From NCBI RefSeq assembly GCF_949628215.1, contig NC_134283.1, positions 24,654,975-24,718,974 on the forward strand: a stretch of 64,000 nucleotides of DNA, read 5' to 3'. This document shows positions 1 to 10,400 of the stretch, one piece after another. The position numbers and the translations under genes are program-made. The notes below the pieces were generated by a model. That model was given only the letters and a program-made list of their open reading frames with translations, searched no databases and was not told the DNA's origin. The stretch is from Phalacrocorax aristotelis. Lineage: Eukaryota > Chordata > Aves > Suliformes > Phalacrocoracidae. Within the stretch, counting starts at the first letter, position 1. The number at the start of each line of letters is the position of its first letter.

Positions 1-3000
1 GCAGGAGAGCAACTGCACCCCAGGGTGGGGTGCCAGCAGCAGGGTGCCTGGGCGCCTGGGCATGTGGGCGGCCCAGGGCAAAAATATGGTATGCCCCTGG
101 GAGGAGGTGGTGGGCACATGGAGCTCCAGCTCTGCAGGTGGGTGGTGGCAATGCCTCAGCAGGAGCAGAAACCATACAAAGTCAGGCAGGGAGAAGATGC
201 TGGTTTGATCATTGGAAATGACTAAACAGCATAAACCACCAGAATTTTCTAAATTCTTTGTACCTTTCTCATGTCTCAATACCTCCTTGCTCCAGGCAGA
301 ATATGCTCAGTGGGATGGTATGTCCACCCTGTGGGGTGCTTTGGGCAAGGGGTGTTGTTGCTGGCACTGCCCCATGATGGGGTGCTGGTGACCCCAGCTG
401 AGGCTGGACTGGCCTGGAGATATTTCTCTTTCCTCCCAGAGCTGCAGGGTGCTGCAGACACCTCCATCCCTCCCTGGCACCCCTGCCCATGTGCCCATGG
501 ACTGTGGACACCTCCACGTGCTGCTTGGCCATGGCTTTCCAGGCTAGGCCAGGGCAGAAGCAGGGACTAAGTGCCTGTCCTGCTCACAGGTTTGGAGCTA
601 CCAGCCCGCAGGAAGGGCCTGGTGTGTGTGTCCTTGATGGACAGGGTTGGGAGACCTTGCAGACCACAGCCCTTACAAAATAACCTGTTTGCTAACTGAG
701 TAATTGTGCTCTCCAGCAAACTGTTATCCTTCATCAGCAGAGATATCAGCAGGAAAAGCAGCCACTGGCATCCCTGCATTAATGGGAGGAAGAAAAGGAT
801 AAATAGCAGTATTGCTTGGTTCGTTGAGCAAGAGATGGCAGAAGGCCCCCAGCAGACCTCTGCAGTGGTCCTAAGAGAGCAGGCACCGCTGTCTGGGCAG
901 AAAGGCAGATACCTTGGCATTCAATGCCCTCAAATTAGCATCTGACTTTCTCCTCGAGCTGTCCTCACCATCAGCTGGCTCAGCTGATGACATAGGACAG
1001 ATGGGTAAAAGGGCCAGAGTCTTTGGCCCTGGGAGAGAAATGGAGATCTTGGGGTAGGAAAAGCAATGCAAGGCAGCAGGGACTCAGTAGGAAGAAGGAA
1101 GGACCACAAAGGCTGATGGACATGAAGCTTCAAGCACTAAAATGCAGATACAGGAGAGTTGAGCTGCTGTAGCCCCAGAGAGGCTGAGAGAGGCTGAAGC
1201 CTCTTCCATGAAGGAGGTCTGAGGCCCATAAATAACCCTCTTAGAAATAAAGAGCTGACTCTTAATTTATTCTGCTTGGATCAAATTCTATCTGCTTATT
1301 TTTAGGCTGTGCTCTGCCTCGTGGTGCAGGCAGTGCTCCCCCAGCTGTCAGGCTGGAGCCTGCAACTCCTTCCAGACTGCTGGAGCTGCCACAATTTCTA
1401 CCTGCTTAGGAGCAGGCACAGCCCTGGCCAAGTTCATGCGTGGGATTATCCCGAGCAGGTACGCACAGCCCTCCTTCCCCCCCATGGCGAATTTAAGCAC
1501 AGGTTACATTAGCTGGGAAGGGAAAAAGGAAGAGAAAGGAATGATATCTATGTGGTTTTTCAGGAGTTGCTCATGCTTATGGCCAGCTCAGCAGAATGAA
1601 CACCTTTCATTTCATGTGCTTTTTTTCCTCCTTTCCCTATCACCTTTGCTCAAATTCCCCTGCTTTGCACAGCACACACAAGCAATGGTGTTGGAGGCAA
1701 AGTCTGCTTCCTAGACCTGCAGTGTGGGAGAAAGTTTTGCGATTAGGACACACCTGCAAGCACGCTCTTGTGCTGCTATTTTTTCCACGTTTTCATTTCC
1801 ACCATGAATGGCTGATAACAGCATGTGGTCACAAAGACCTTTCAAGACAGAAAAGAAATCCAAAGAACAGTAATAATGGAAAAGATTAAGTAGAGGAAAT
1901 GCAACTTTCCTGTGCAAACCTGCTGCTCAGAGAGGAACCCCTGCCTGCTGTTATTAGGCACAGCCTGTGGTGATTTGCATGGCTGAAGTTGTGTTTACTT
2001 TCTGAGCAAGCCATATCTAACTCAAAGCTTATCTGGTGTGTGCCCAGAGAGCCCCCTGATGGCCTTCATCGTAATAGTCTGAGCTTTAACATTCTAGGTA
2101 GCTGGGAAAATCCCTGTCGACAGCAAAAGGCTTTCCAGGAGCCAGCAGAAGTTTGGGGTGAGATGTAGGGGGGCAATAACTGCCTTCTTGGCTGCGATGG
2201 TACCTTCTCCAGGATGGCTGCATACATGCTGGGCAGCTGTATGTTCCTGCCTGAGCCTGGCTCAGACAGCCTGCAGCCTCCTGCCCTGCAAGCCTGCCTC
2301 CCTCTTGCTGATGCTTTTAACCCAATGCCTATTTTGAGCCAGAGCCCAGCTCCATCAAGTGGGTGTTTCTCCAGCCTCTGGACTGGGCTTGTGGTCATGA
2401 CACAAGGAGCTTCACAGGGAGACCTTGTCCCACCAGCATCTTGGGGTTGGTTTTTTTCTTAAATGCTCCAGAAAGAGCTGGCAGAGTGCTCCTGCTCTGG
2501 CAGCAGGTATGAAGAGGGCCAGGCGGTGCCATGAAGGTGGCTCACCCTTGCTCTGTGAGAAGCATCCTGCAAACACAGTTTTGCAATGAGGTTACACAAA
2601 CCTGGCAGTCCTGGCTCCCTGCTGCCCTCCGCATCAGGGTCCCACGCATGGCCCCACGCACAGTCCCGCGCCCTGCTACTGCTTGCCAGGTTTCGTGTTG
2701 GCAGGGTGGGAGTGCTGGCTGCCCACAAGGGTGCTGATGCCAAGAGTGCCAGGGGATGGCCCACCCTGCTGGCACCCTTTAGCTTGGCTTAACCTGAGCA
2801 CAACACCCTACCCTGGGACACAATTTGTGCTCAAACAGCTGGTGCCTATTTGCTTCTCCCTTTTAAGAAGAGCCAGGCCAGGGTGGCCAGCCTGCTCTCA
2901 TGCCTCCCTGGGGAGCCCTGGGGTTGTGACAGTGCTGCGACACTGCTCCCAGTCCCTGAGCCACCTGGGCGAGCTGAGTGGAGTTGCAGCAGCCCCAGCT

Positions 3001-4780
3001 CTGGGTCTGGATGGGAGGAGTATGGGGCCAGTGGCACAGCAGGAAGGAAACTTGCACCAGGGGAAGGAGGCATCAGCTGCTCCCTGCAGGGCTCCACAGT
3101 GAGGCCATCCTGCAAGGAACTTGCAAGAGCCAGGTTACCCAGCATCTGAAAAACCGGACTGGAATGAGAAATATGCCCAAGGCAACACCCATGCATAAGC
3201 CAGCCAGGGCGGAGCGAGTGGCCAGGGATGCCATCCCACTGTGCCAGCCCTAGTGGGGTGAGGATGCTTTCCAAGGAGGGAGCACTGCCCTGCCGGGACT
3301 CCCTTGGCAGCCACAGGAGCATGGTTCCTGCCCTGGCGTGATCAGCCATAAGACGCTGATGGGAGCAAAGTGGCGGTGATGTGCCTCAAGGGGCAATGGC
3401 TTTGTTGGATGCAGCAGTAAGAGGGCCTGCCCAAGGATGGAGCTGGGGAACTCCTGACACTGCTGCAATGCCAGCCCAGAGGCTGCCTGGACAGGCGTTT
3501 TGCTGCTTCAGAAAGCACCTGGGTGAGGACTGAAACCTTGCTGCCACCTGCAAGGAAGGACAACGTCTGTGTCCCCAAGGCCACAGCCAGGTAAAGCCCT
3601 TGCTGCCCAGCCATGTGCGGGTCTCTCCTGTGGCCACAAGTCTCTCCCTAAGCCCGTATGGTGTGGGCCAGCCTGGGAATCATTCTCATGGGGCGGCTTT
3701 ACCCTAGCCACCCAGCCAGCCAGGGAACAGGGCTGTGCATTGGCTTCTCCCCCAAAACCTGCCTAGGCGTTAATGCTTCTGCCTCTTCCCGCCCCTGGCT
3801 CTTCCTGCCGCGTTGCTGCCCAGCTTATCCATCCACAACTGCTCCTGTGTGCTGCTGCATTCCTCCAGTGCGGGGACGAGGGTGGGCCATTTCATGCTCT
3901 TGGCTCAGGGCCCCCAGCACAGCCCTTCCCTCTGGGTCTGTTTCTGGGGGTGTGAGCCAGCCCCCCCCAGATGAGGTGCAGGAGCTGATGTGGGCTGGGC
4001 AGGGCAGAATGGGGGCCCACATGTATCTGCCCCACTGGCTCCCACCCAGTGTTGGTGCCAGGAAAGCCAGCCTGCCCTGATGCCTTCCCTGCCTGCATCC
4101 CACCCTGCCTGCAGAGGTGCAGCCTGTGGGGCTCATCCTGGCCTGTGAGAGGTTTGGCTCTAGACACAAATGCTGCCTGTGACCTGTGTGAGACACTGAA
4201 AGACTCAGAGTCCTTTTTACTGTGATGCTTTTTGGACGCTGTGGGTCAGCCTGGAAAAAACCCAGGTGCCACCGTCCCCTCCCTGAGGCCAGGCTGAGCT
4301 CTCAGCTTCTCAATAGCTTGTTTATGAGCATGCAAACACCTCACAAGTGAAAGAAACTTCACACCAAATAGCTGCTAGCTCCAACTGGCCCAATCTGTGC
4401 AACCACTTCCTCAGTTATATATTTTTGTTTCTGTTTACTCCAAACCCTTTCCTGTGGCTGATCAGCCAGGATCAGAGGGGCACGCGGGTCACGCCTGCCT
4501 GCAGGATAACACGGCAACGGGAAGCCTGTGCCTTCATGGATGGGCTGTAGGAGCAGCAGGGCACCAACCGGGCTCCCCCAACTAGTGCTGGGGTGGCAGG
4601 ACGCTGGAGGGGCAGCAAGGTCCCTGCTCTCTGCGGGAGCTGCCACCCGGCACAGGGCGCCTGTGCTGCTTTGAGAATGGACAAGGGGAAAAAGGGGGGA
4701 GGCGGTGACACAGATTCAGGCACGGCCCTTGGGGACCAGCTGCTTTTGCAGATGAGAGTGTGTCGTGTGTGTCCACCCCC
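1..4780. other. Upstream intergenic DNA, no gene seen
   Basis: I see no reading frame with family resemblance and no convincing exon chain here. Open frames are short, overlap on both strands and have the amino-acid composition expected of GC-rich non-coding DNA. In human the neighbour on this side is CSNK1A1, transcribed away from ARHGEF37; none of its kinase sequence is visible. An AATAAA at 1246-1251 has no upstream exon to belong to. The only internal structure worth naming is the motif-rich stretch near 1950-2050, listed separately. Confidence 0.6.
1950..2050. promoter_or_regulatory. Candidate distal regulatory element upstream of ARHGEF37
   Basis: This AT-richer patch lies about 2.8 kb upstream of the ARHGEF37 CpG island. 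It contains a perfect POU octamer ATTTGCAT at 1973-1980, a forkhead-like TGTTTAC about 15 bases further on, and a GATA-type CTTATCT near 2028. Such clustering fits an enhancer, but short motifs arise by chance. The call is inference from motif density only. Confidence 0.25.
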
Positions 4781-5260
4781 CCGCCACCCCCGCCGCTGCA
4801 GCCACTCCCCCGGCTCGCCTTCCCCAGCTCCCCTCCCTCGGGTGCCGGCGCCGGGCGCCCGGCTGCCCTCGCCCCGCGCCGTGGGCGGCTCGCTCTGCCC
4901 ACAGCGGCCGCGCCAGCACGGCTGCGGCACCGCGGGTTTATCATTAACTCACCGCAGGCAGCAGGAGAGCGGCCGCAGCCGGGCCCGGCTCCCTGGCTCC
5001 AGCCCCTGCCTCCCCCGCAGGTAAGAGCTGGGGCAGCTGCTTTTTGGGGGGCGGAGGTGACAGCGGCGTGGGGAGCAGCGGGTGGCACGGCCCTGCGCGG
5101 AGCCCGTCTCTCGGGGTGCGGGGTGCGGGCTGCGGGGTGGCAGCCGGCCCACCCATCCCCGCGGCGGGGTCCTGAGCGCTGGCTGGGCGGGGACACACTG
5201 CCTGGTCCCTGCGTTAGGGACGGGGATGCTCGGAGGCACCGAGGCGAAGTGACATGTTGA
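4780..5260 (+). promoter_or_regulatory. ARHGEF37: CpG-island promoter of ARHGEF37
   Basis: A sharp rise in CpG and GC content includes NotI-like GCGGCCGC runs and several GGGCGG-type Sp1 boxes. It sits immediately upstream of, and across, a strong splice donor at 5021 (GTAAGAG). No TATA box is evident, as is usual for CpG-island promoters of broadly expressed genes. The start codon of ARHGEF37 is about 2.2 kb downstream in the next exon, so the island is well placed to drive the gene. The exact transcription start cannot be read from sequence alone. Long minus-strand open frames across the island are composition artefacts. Confidence 0.7.
4860..5020 (+). other. ARHGEF37: ARHGEF37 non-coding exon 1 (5' UTR), 5' end approximate
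   Basis: The exon is inferred from the donor CCGCAG|GTAAGAG at 5020/5021 inside the CpG island and from the fact that the first coding exon has a clear acceptor just upstream of its ATG. No ATG lies between about 4900 and the donor, so this exon would add no upstream reading frame. Human ARHGEF37 likewise begins, as I recall, with an untranslated first exon. The left boundary is a guess. Confidence 0.5.
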
Positions 5261-5780
5261 AGGCAGGCAGCTGCCTGGGAGGAGAAATGAAACCTGCTCC
5301 TCCTCCCTCCACCTGGTCCAATGCTACCCAGAAACGCGTCTTTTTGGTTTTGCACTATTCCCGTGTTCCTCTGATGTTTCAGGGCGGGGGGTGGGGTGCG
5401 GTGGGGGATGGTGAAGGGAGGGAAAGACGTTTCCCCAGCTTGGGGACACCCCCCCTGAAAGTAGCTGTGTGCTCTGGGGGATGCTGGCACAGGGACCAGT
5501 GACACCCCAGCACCTGCATGCCCTCAAGCTGCAGGGCACCTCTCTAGAGCTCAAGGGGTGTCTCAGGTCACGGCTTTCCATCTGCTCCCACTGCAGCACT
5601 TCCTCTGAGCAAGGGTTTTGCTGTCACACCCAGGCAGAGTACGCTGGGCTTGTCCAACCTTGTCCCATTCCTTGATGGGCATCATTCTGCCTAGACACCT
5701 TGGAAGCACCCAAAGGGGCTCAGGAAAGTGTCTCCCACACCCTGTGTCCTATAGCAGCCAATGCCATGCCACAGGCAGGG

Positions 5781-5818
5781 GTGGCAGCCAAATGCACGGG
5801 TGGCAGCCAAATGCACGG
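5781..5818. repeat. Perfect 19-bp tandem duplication
   Basis: The unit GTGGCAGCCAAATGCACGG occurs twice head to tail (5781-5799 and 5800-5818) without mismatch. It lies in intron 1 of ARHGEF37. The lack of divergence suggests a recent slippage event or a polymorphic site. Confidence 0.9.
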
Positions 5819-6821
5819 CAGCAGGGATGACGCTGGCAGGGTGACATGCCCCTGTAAGGCAGGCGAAGGTCCCATACCTTCTCACTGGCCTTTGCCTGCT
5901 GTGCCAAGCCCAGCTCTCCTCCAGCGCAGCTGTGGCCATGTGCCAGGAGGGGATATTCATCCTGTCCAGTGCTCGCAACAGCATCACCCACTTATCAGCT
6001 GGACCTTTCCCCAGTGGAGGCTTGGGCTGTCCTGCCAGCCCCTCTCTCTGCACCCACTGCAGGCACAGGGGGCTGCAGCCTCCAAATGGGGCGCCTGGCC
6101 TGGCGTGGTCTGGCTGGCAGTCAGGTGCGCAGGCATTGGCACTGGCTGGGCAGGCAGCGGAGGGCAGATGCCGAGCCACCCTCCCTGTGCAGTCTTACTT
6201 TTATCCTGCCAAGCCACCTCCTCTGCAGCCTCTGAGGACAGGCTGCCTGGCAGCATCCCTCCCCCTGGCTGGGGCCCGGATCTGGATGAGCTGTGTGCTA
6301 GGCTAACATGGGATGCACTGTGTCTCTCTCTCAAGGTCTCCTGCCTGGGACTGAGCACTATCTGTGATGCTTTGGGAGCTGTTCCATCCTCCTCGGCATC
6401 AATTAGAGCAGCGGATGTTCCCTGAGAAGGAAACAGCATGAATCAGCTGCATTTTTTCACAGTCTCCACAGGCAGAAACTAGAGGGGAGCAGGCTGTACT
6501 GGGCAGGACACAGGCATTGCACACCAGGGGCTGCGAGTGCCTCTGATGGAGGTGCCTGCAGCTTCACCACTTCTCTTCCCATCCCCGTCACTTTTTAAAC
6601 CAGCTCTCCCTGCCACAGAAACATCCTTTGTTCAAGGACTGCAAAACACTCTTTGTACTTTGAATAGGACTCTTGAACACGAGGCAACCTGCCAGGCGCC
6701 GACAACCAAAACAGGGAGGGAACAGCTAGCCCTGGCAGCATGGAGGCGGCAAACTCTGCTCTGCCCTTGGGGACCAACCCCTGTGCAGTCCCAGTGCTGG
6801 GTCGCTGCTGCCGGGCCCCTG

Positions 6822-6898
6822 CCTGCAGCTGGGGCTCTCCTTGCCTGCACCTGGGGCTCTCCTTGCCTGCACCTGGGGCTCTCCTTGCCTGCACGTGG
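6822..6898. repeat. 22-bp minisatellite, 3.5 copies
   Basis: Three copies of a 22-base unit lie at 6822-6843, 6844-6865 and 6866-6887, followed by a partial copy to 6898. Copy 1 differs from the others at a single base (CAGCTG in place of CACCTG). Copies 2 and 3 and the partial copy begin CCTGCAC. The array lies about 300 bases before the first coding exon of ARHGEF37 and is probably variable in length between individuals. Confidence 0.9.
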
Positions 6899-7194
6899 TT
6901 GCCGGGGTTTGCACACATGTGTGTGGCAAGCCCCTGCCTGCCACACGTGGGTGCCTGCCCTCTGCTGCCAGCCCACCCCCTGGCTTGCAGCAGGCTTGCA
7001 GTTTTACAGTTTTGGAGTGTCGTCCATGCCTTGCTTGTCAGTGCAGATGGCTTGAGCATCCCCAGGGTTGTGCTGTGGGGTGTCCCCAGCACAGGGGAGG
7101 GAGCACAGGCATGGAGCTGGGTTGGGCACCAGGACACCAGTCCCAGGGATGCCCTTGCCACAGCCTGTCCCTAATCCTCTGTCACCCCCTGCAG

Positions 7195-7409
7195 AGCGTC
7201 ACACCAAGATGGCGAATGCCTGCGGGGCAGACCCCCATGCCAAGGATGCAGCAGAGACTGAAGAGGCCATCTATGAGGTGATACCCTGCAATAGGATGGA
7301 GCTGAGCCAGCAGCTGGCTGTGGAGGAGCTCATCACCACTGAGGCCAGCTACGTCCACAACATCCAGCTCTGCGTGTTGGACATTCAGGCACACCTTCAG
7401 AAGAAGCAG
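7195..7409 (+). CDS. ARHGEF37: ARHGEF37 exon 2: start codon and first DH helix
   Basis: The acceptor CCCCCTGCAG ends at 7194 and 14 untranslated bases precede ATG 7209-7211 (context AAGATGG, purine at -3 and G at +4). It encodes residues 1-67. The first 30 residues are acidic and poorly conserved. The stretch [11 protein letters not shown] (38-48) is conserved region 1 of the DH fold and aligns with human VRELIDTEVSY. The donor GTGAGA begins at 7410, phase 0. Confidence 0.93.
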
Positions 7410-10400
7410 GTGAGAGGGGGTGCGTCCCCTTTACCAGGGGCTGGGGACCTTAGGGTGAATCTGTCAAGAGCTGCAAGATGCCGAAATCAGTGCAGAGAGG
7501 TGACCACATGCTGAGCTTCCGTCTTCCTGGGCCCCCCTGATCAGCCAAGGTCTTGGGTTGGATAGACTTTGGGTCCTATGGCTTTAACTTTGCATATGTA
7601 ACATGAAAAGGCCTCGTTGCCCTGCTTGGGAGCACATACCCAATGCCTCCTGAAAAAGAGCATTGCTCCAGCTCCTCAGGTGTCGCATGGGGCAGCTAGA
7701 AGGACACAAGTGCCCAGGCGGGTGTTGAGTGCCTCCAGAACACAGGGTCCACTTCTGTCTGATGTATTTGGCTTACCCTGGGGCACCTTTGTTTACTTCA
7801 GCTGCCTGATCTTGACCTGGAAGGACTCTTCTCTAACACCAACGAAATCCTCCATGTCTCCAGACGGTTCCTGAAGGGTCTTGAGGCCACGGCTACCCAG
7901 GAGCATGAGCAGCTGCTATGCATCAGTAAGTGGTGCAATGCTGAGAGCTGACCTGTGTCCACCCATGCCTTTGCTGGTGCTGGCAGTGCTGCTGCCTGGC
8001 GCTGTGCAGCTCCCAGCCCACCCACCCCACCCTGACACCTCCTGCACCTTTGGGAAGCGTTGCTGCCTGGACACTGCCATCCGCAGACAACCACCCACGG
8101 TAATGGGGGCAGCATAAGGCCCAGCTTAGCGGCACTGCCCAGGGGGCAGAGTGCTGCTGTGGCAAGTTTGGCTGACACTGCTCTGTTGGCTTCATCCTTC
8201 CAGCAGGCTGGGGAGAAACCTCCACCTTTCTCTGAGGCCATAGAAAAATACTATCCTTCCCAGCCTCACTCTCCTTCCCCAGGTGCCCTGTTCCAGGAAT
8301 TCAAGGAGGAGATGGAGAACGTCTACAAGATCTACTGTGCCAGCTACGAGCACGCTCTGCTGCTGCTGGAGAGCTACCGCAAGGACCCCAGGCTGCAGGA
8401 GGAGATCTTGAAGACCCTGAATGCAACAGTGTAGGTACCTGCTGCTTGAGGCCACCACCTCCCTCTCCCTGCTTTACCTACTGGCCTTACCCTTCTCTGG
8501 ACAAGCTGCCTGCATGGGTACATGCCACCAGGCTGAGTGTAATATCATGGCCATCACCTTTGTGGCATTGCCTGGTATAGTCTCTGGCAGCCTGACCTGC
8601 ATCCTTGGGGCGAAAGGGGCACTACAGGTTGGTAGTCTTTTATGGTGGACCCCAAAACAAGGGATGGGGTGGCACCCACAGCTCCTGCCTGCTTCATAGC
8701 CCAAGAGGCTGTGTCCACAGAGGACTCATGTTCCCCAGCTTGATCAGAGAGATGGGCTGGCTGCAGGGGGCCTGCTGTACCCCTCCTGAACTATTGGGGG
8801 GGTCACAAGCACTGTCGGAACCAAGAGAAGCAGGAGTGGCAGCAGAGGAGCTACTGGAATTTGCTGCTTTCTGCTTCAGGGCACAGGTGATGTGACCCCC
8901 AAATGAATAATGCCTTGCATGCGGATAGAAGGGGAGTCCTGCCTGCAGCCTGCCTGCAATTTGCCCACACCCTCCCTCCCCGCTGCCCCTGGAGCAAGCG
9001 CCAATCCCGTGCCTCCTAGCTAGACAAACACAGCACTGTTCAGGGAGGCAGGGTGCCTGTCCGGGGCTGGCACTGCCTTTGGGGCTAGCGGGGACGGCAT
9101 CCCCCTGCCAGCGCACCCGGAGGAGCGGCCCTGCAGCTTGCAGGGAGCAGGGGTTCACAGCCGTAAAACCTCCCCAGCTGCTGGGCACAGCTTGCCTGCG
9201 GGTCCAAGGCGGCAAATCTCCCTTGCAGCTGGAGTGGTGCTGCTTTCCCCCAAAAACGCTTGCAGAGAACGTGGGAGGAACAGCAGGGCAGGCAGGCAGC
9301 CCTGCATGCCAACCTCAAGCGATTCCCCTTCTCCATCAGGCCTCACACAGGTGCATCGGACCTCAGCTTCTTCCTGGTGATGCCAGTACAGAGGATCACC
9401 AAATACCCGCTTCTGCTGGGGAAGATCCTGGAGAACACCCCTGCCAGCACCAGCGCCTACCCAGCCCTGCAGGCAGCTGTCTGCGCCATGGCCCAGGTCA
9501 ACACCAACATCAATGAGTACAAACGGCGCAGAGAAGTAGGTGAGCAGGCAGGGGGCACGGTGCAGGTAGGGAGCATGGTGTCTGGGAAGCCCTGTCCCAA
9601 CCCCAGTCATCTCCCCTTGGTGTTGCAGTAATTTCCACTTAAACCAGTTGAAAGCTCTCCAGCCCTCCACCCGTCCTGCCTGGTAGAGCTGCAGACTCAT
9701 GCAGGGAGCTCCTGGCACTGCTCTGGTCCTGCAGATGCCACTCTGGGCAAGACCTGAACACTGCAGGAGGAGGGTAGCATGGTGGGGGCTGCGCACAAAA
9801 CCAGTCTGTCTGCATTCCTGGAGCTGGTGAATGGGGAGGAACAGTCCTGCCCTTGGGATAGGAGAAATCAGGCTCACCACAAACTGGAGCTTGCTCTTCT
9901 TTTTGGTTTTCATAGTACTTTCCCCCGGGCTGCCCTTCTTTGATGTGGGTTGTGCTTATCCTGTTGATCAGGACTTGTCAGCTCTGGGGCGTCAGTGCTG
10001 CTGACCCACATTGCCTGCTCAGGCTGCTGAGGATGCTGCCCTGAAGTTTCCTCTTCTGATCTTTTTTCCTCCCACCTTGTGTGCCCCCATCTGAGGCAGC
10101 AAACAAATACAACAAGGCCGAGCACCTGACCCTGCGGGACCGCTTCGCACGCCTCAACACGCACTCCATTGCCAAGAAGACCACGCGGCTGAGCCGGCTC
10201 TTCATGCATGAGGCTGGCATTGTGGCCAAGGTGGGCAGTCTGCACCCCACTCCCTGTGGACCCACTGCCTCTCCTTGGGTTGTTTCTGGGGCTTTCCGCT
10301 GCCTCCCAAGACACCTCGCCAGCAGGATGGAGAGAGCGGGGCCAAGGTGGTGTGGCCCATGCTGGCACCCAATGGCCTGTGCTGTCACAAGCCACAGTCC

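Larger units (their letters stand above)
5021..7194 (+). other. ARHGEF37: ARHGEF37 intron 1
   Basis: This is the intron between the non-coding first exon (donor at 5021) and the first coding exon (acceptor CCCCCTGCAG ending 7194). It holds two short tandem duplications, listed separately, and no recognisable gene. The 241-codon open frame starting at 5700 has no family resemblance and is treated as chance. Confidence 0.6.

Noticed and set aside
1246..1251. AATAAA as the end of an upstream gene
   Set aside because: No exon with coding resemblance precedes it; hexamers of this kind occur many times in intergenic DNA here.
4582..5505. 307-codon minus-strand open frame over the ARHGEF37 CpG island
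   Set aside because: It is Pro, Arg, Ala and Gly-rich, lacks stops because of high GC, has no family resemblance, and overlaps a promoter and a donor on the opposite strand.
8431..8440. Alternative exon 4 donor at 8436 (GTACCT)
   Set aside because: It breaks the frame to exon 5, while 8431 (GTAGGT) restores the conserved Val-Pro junction.
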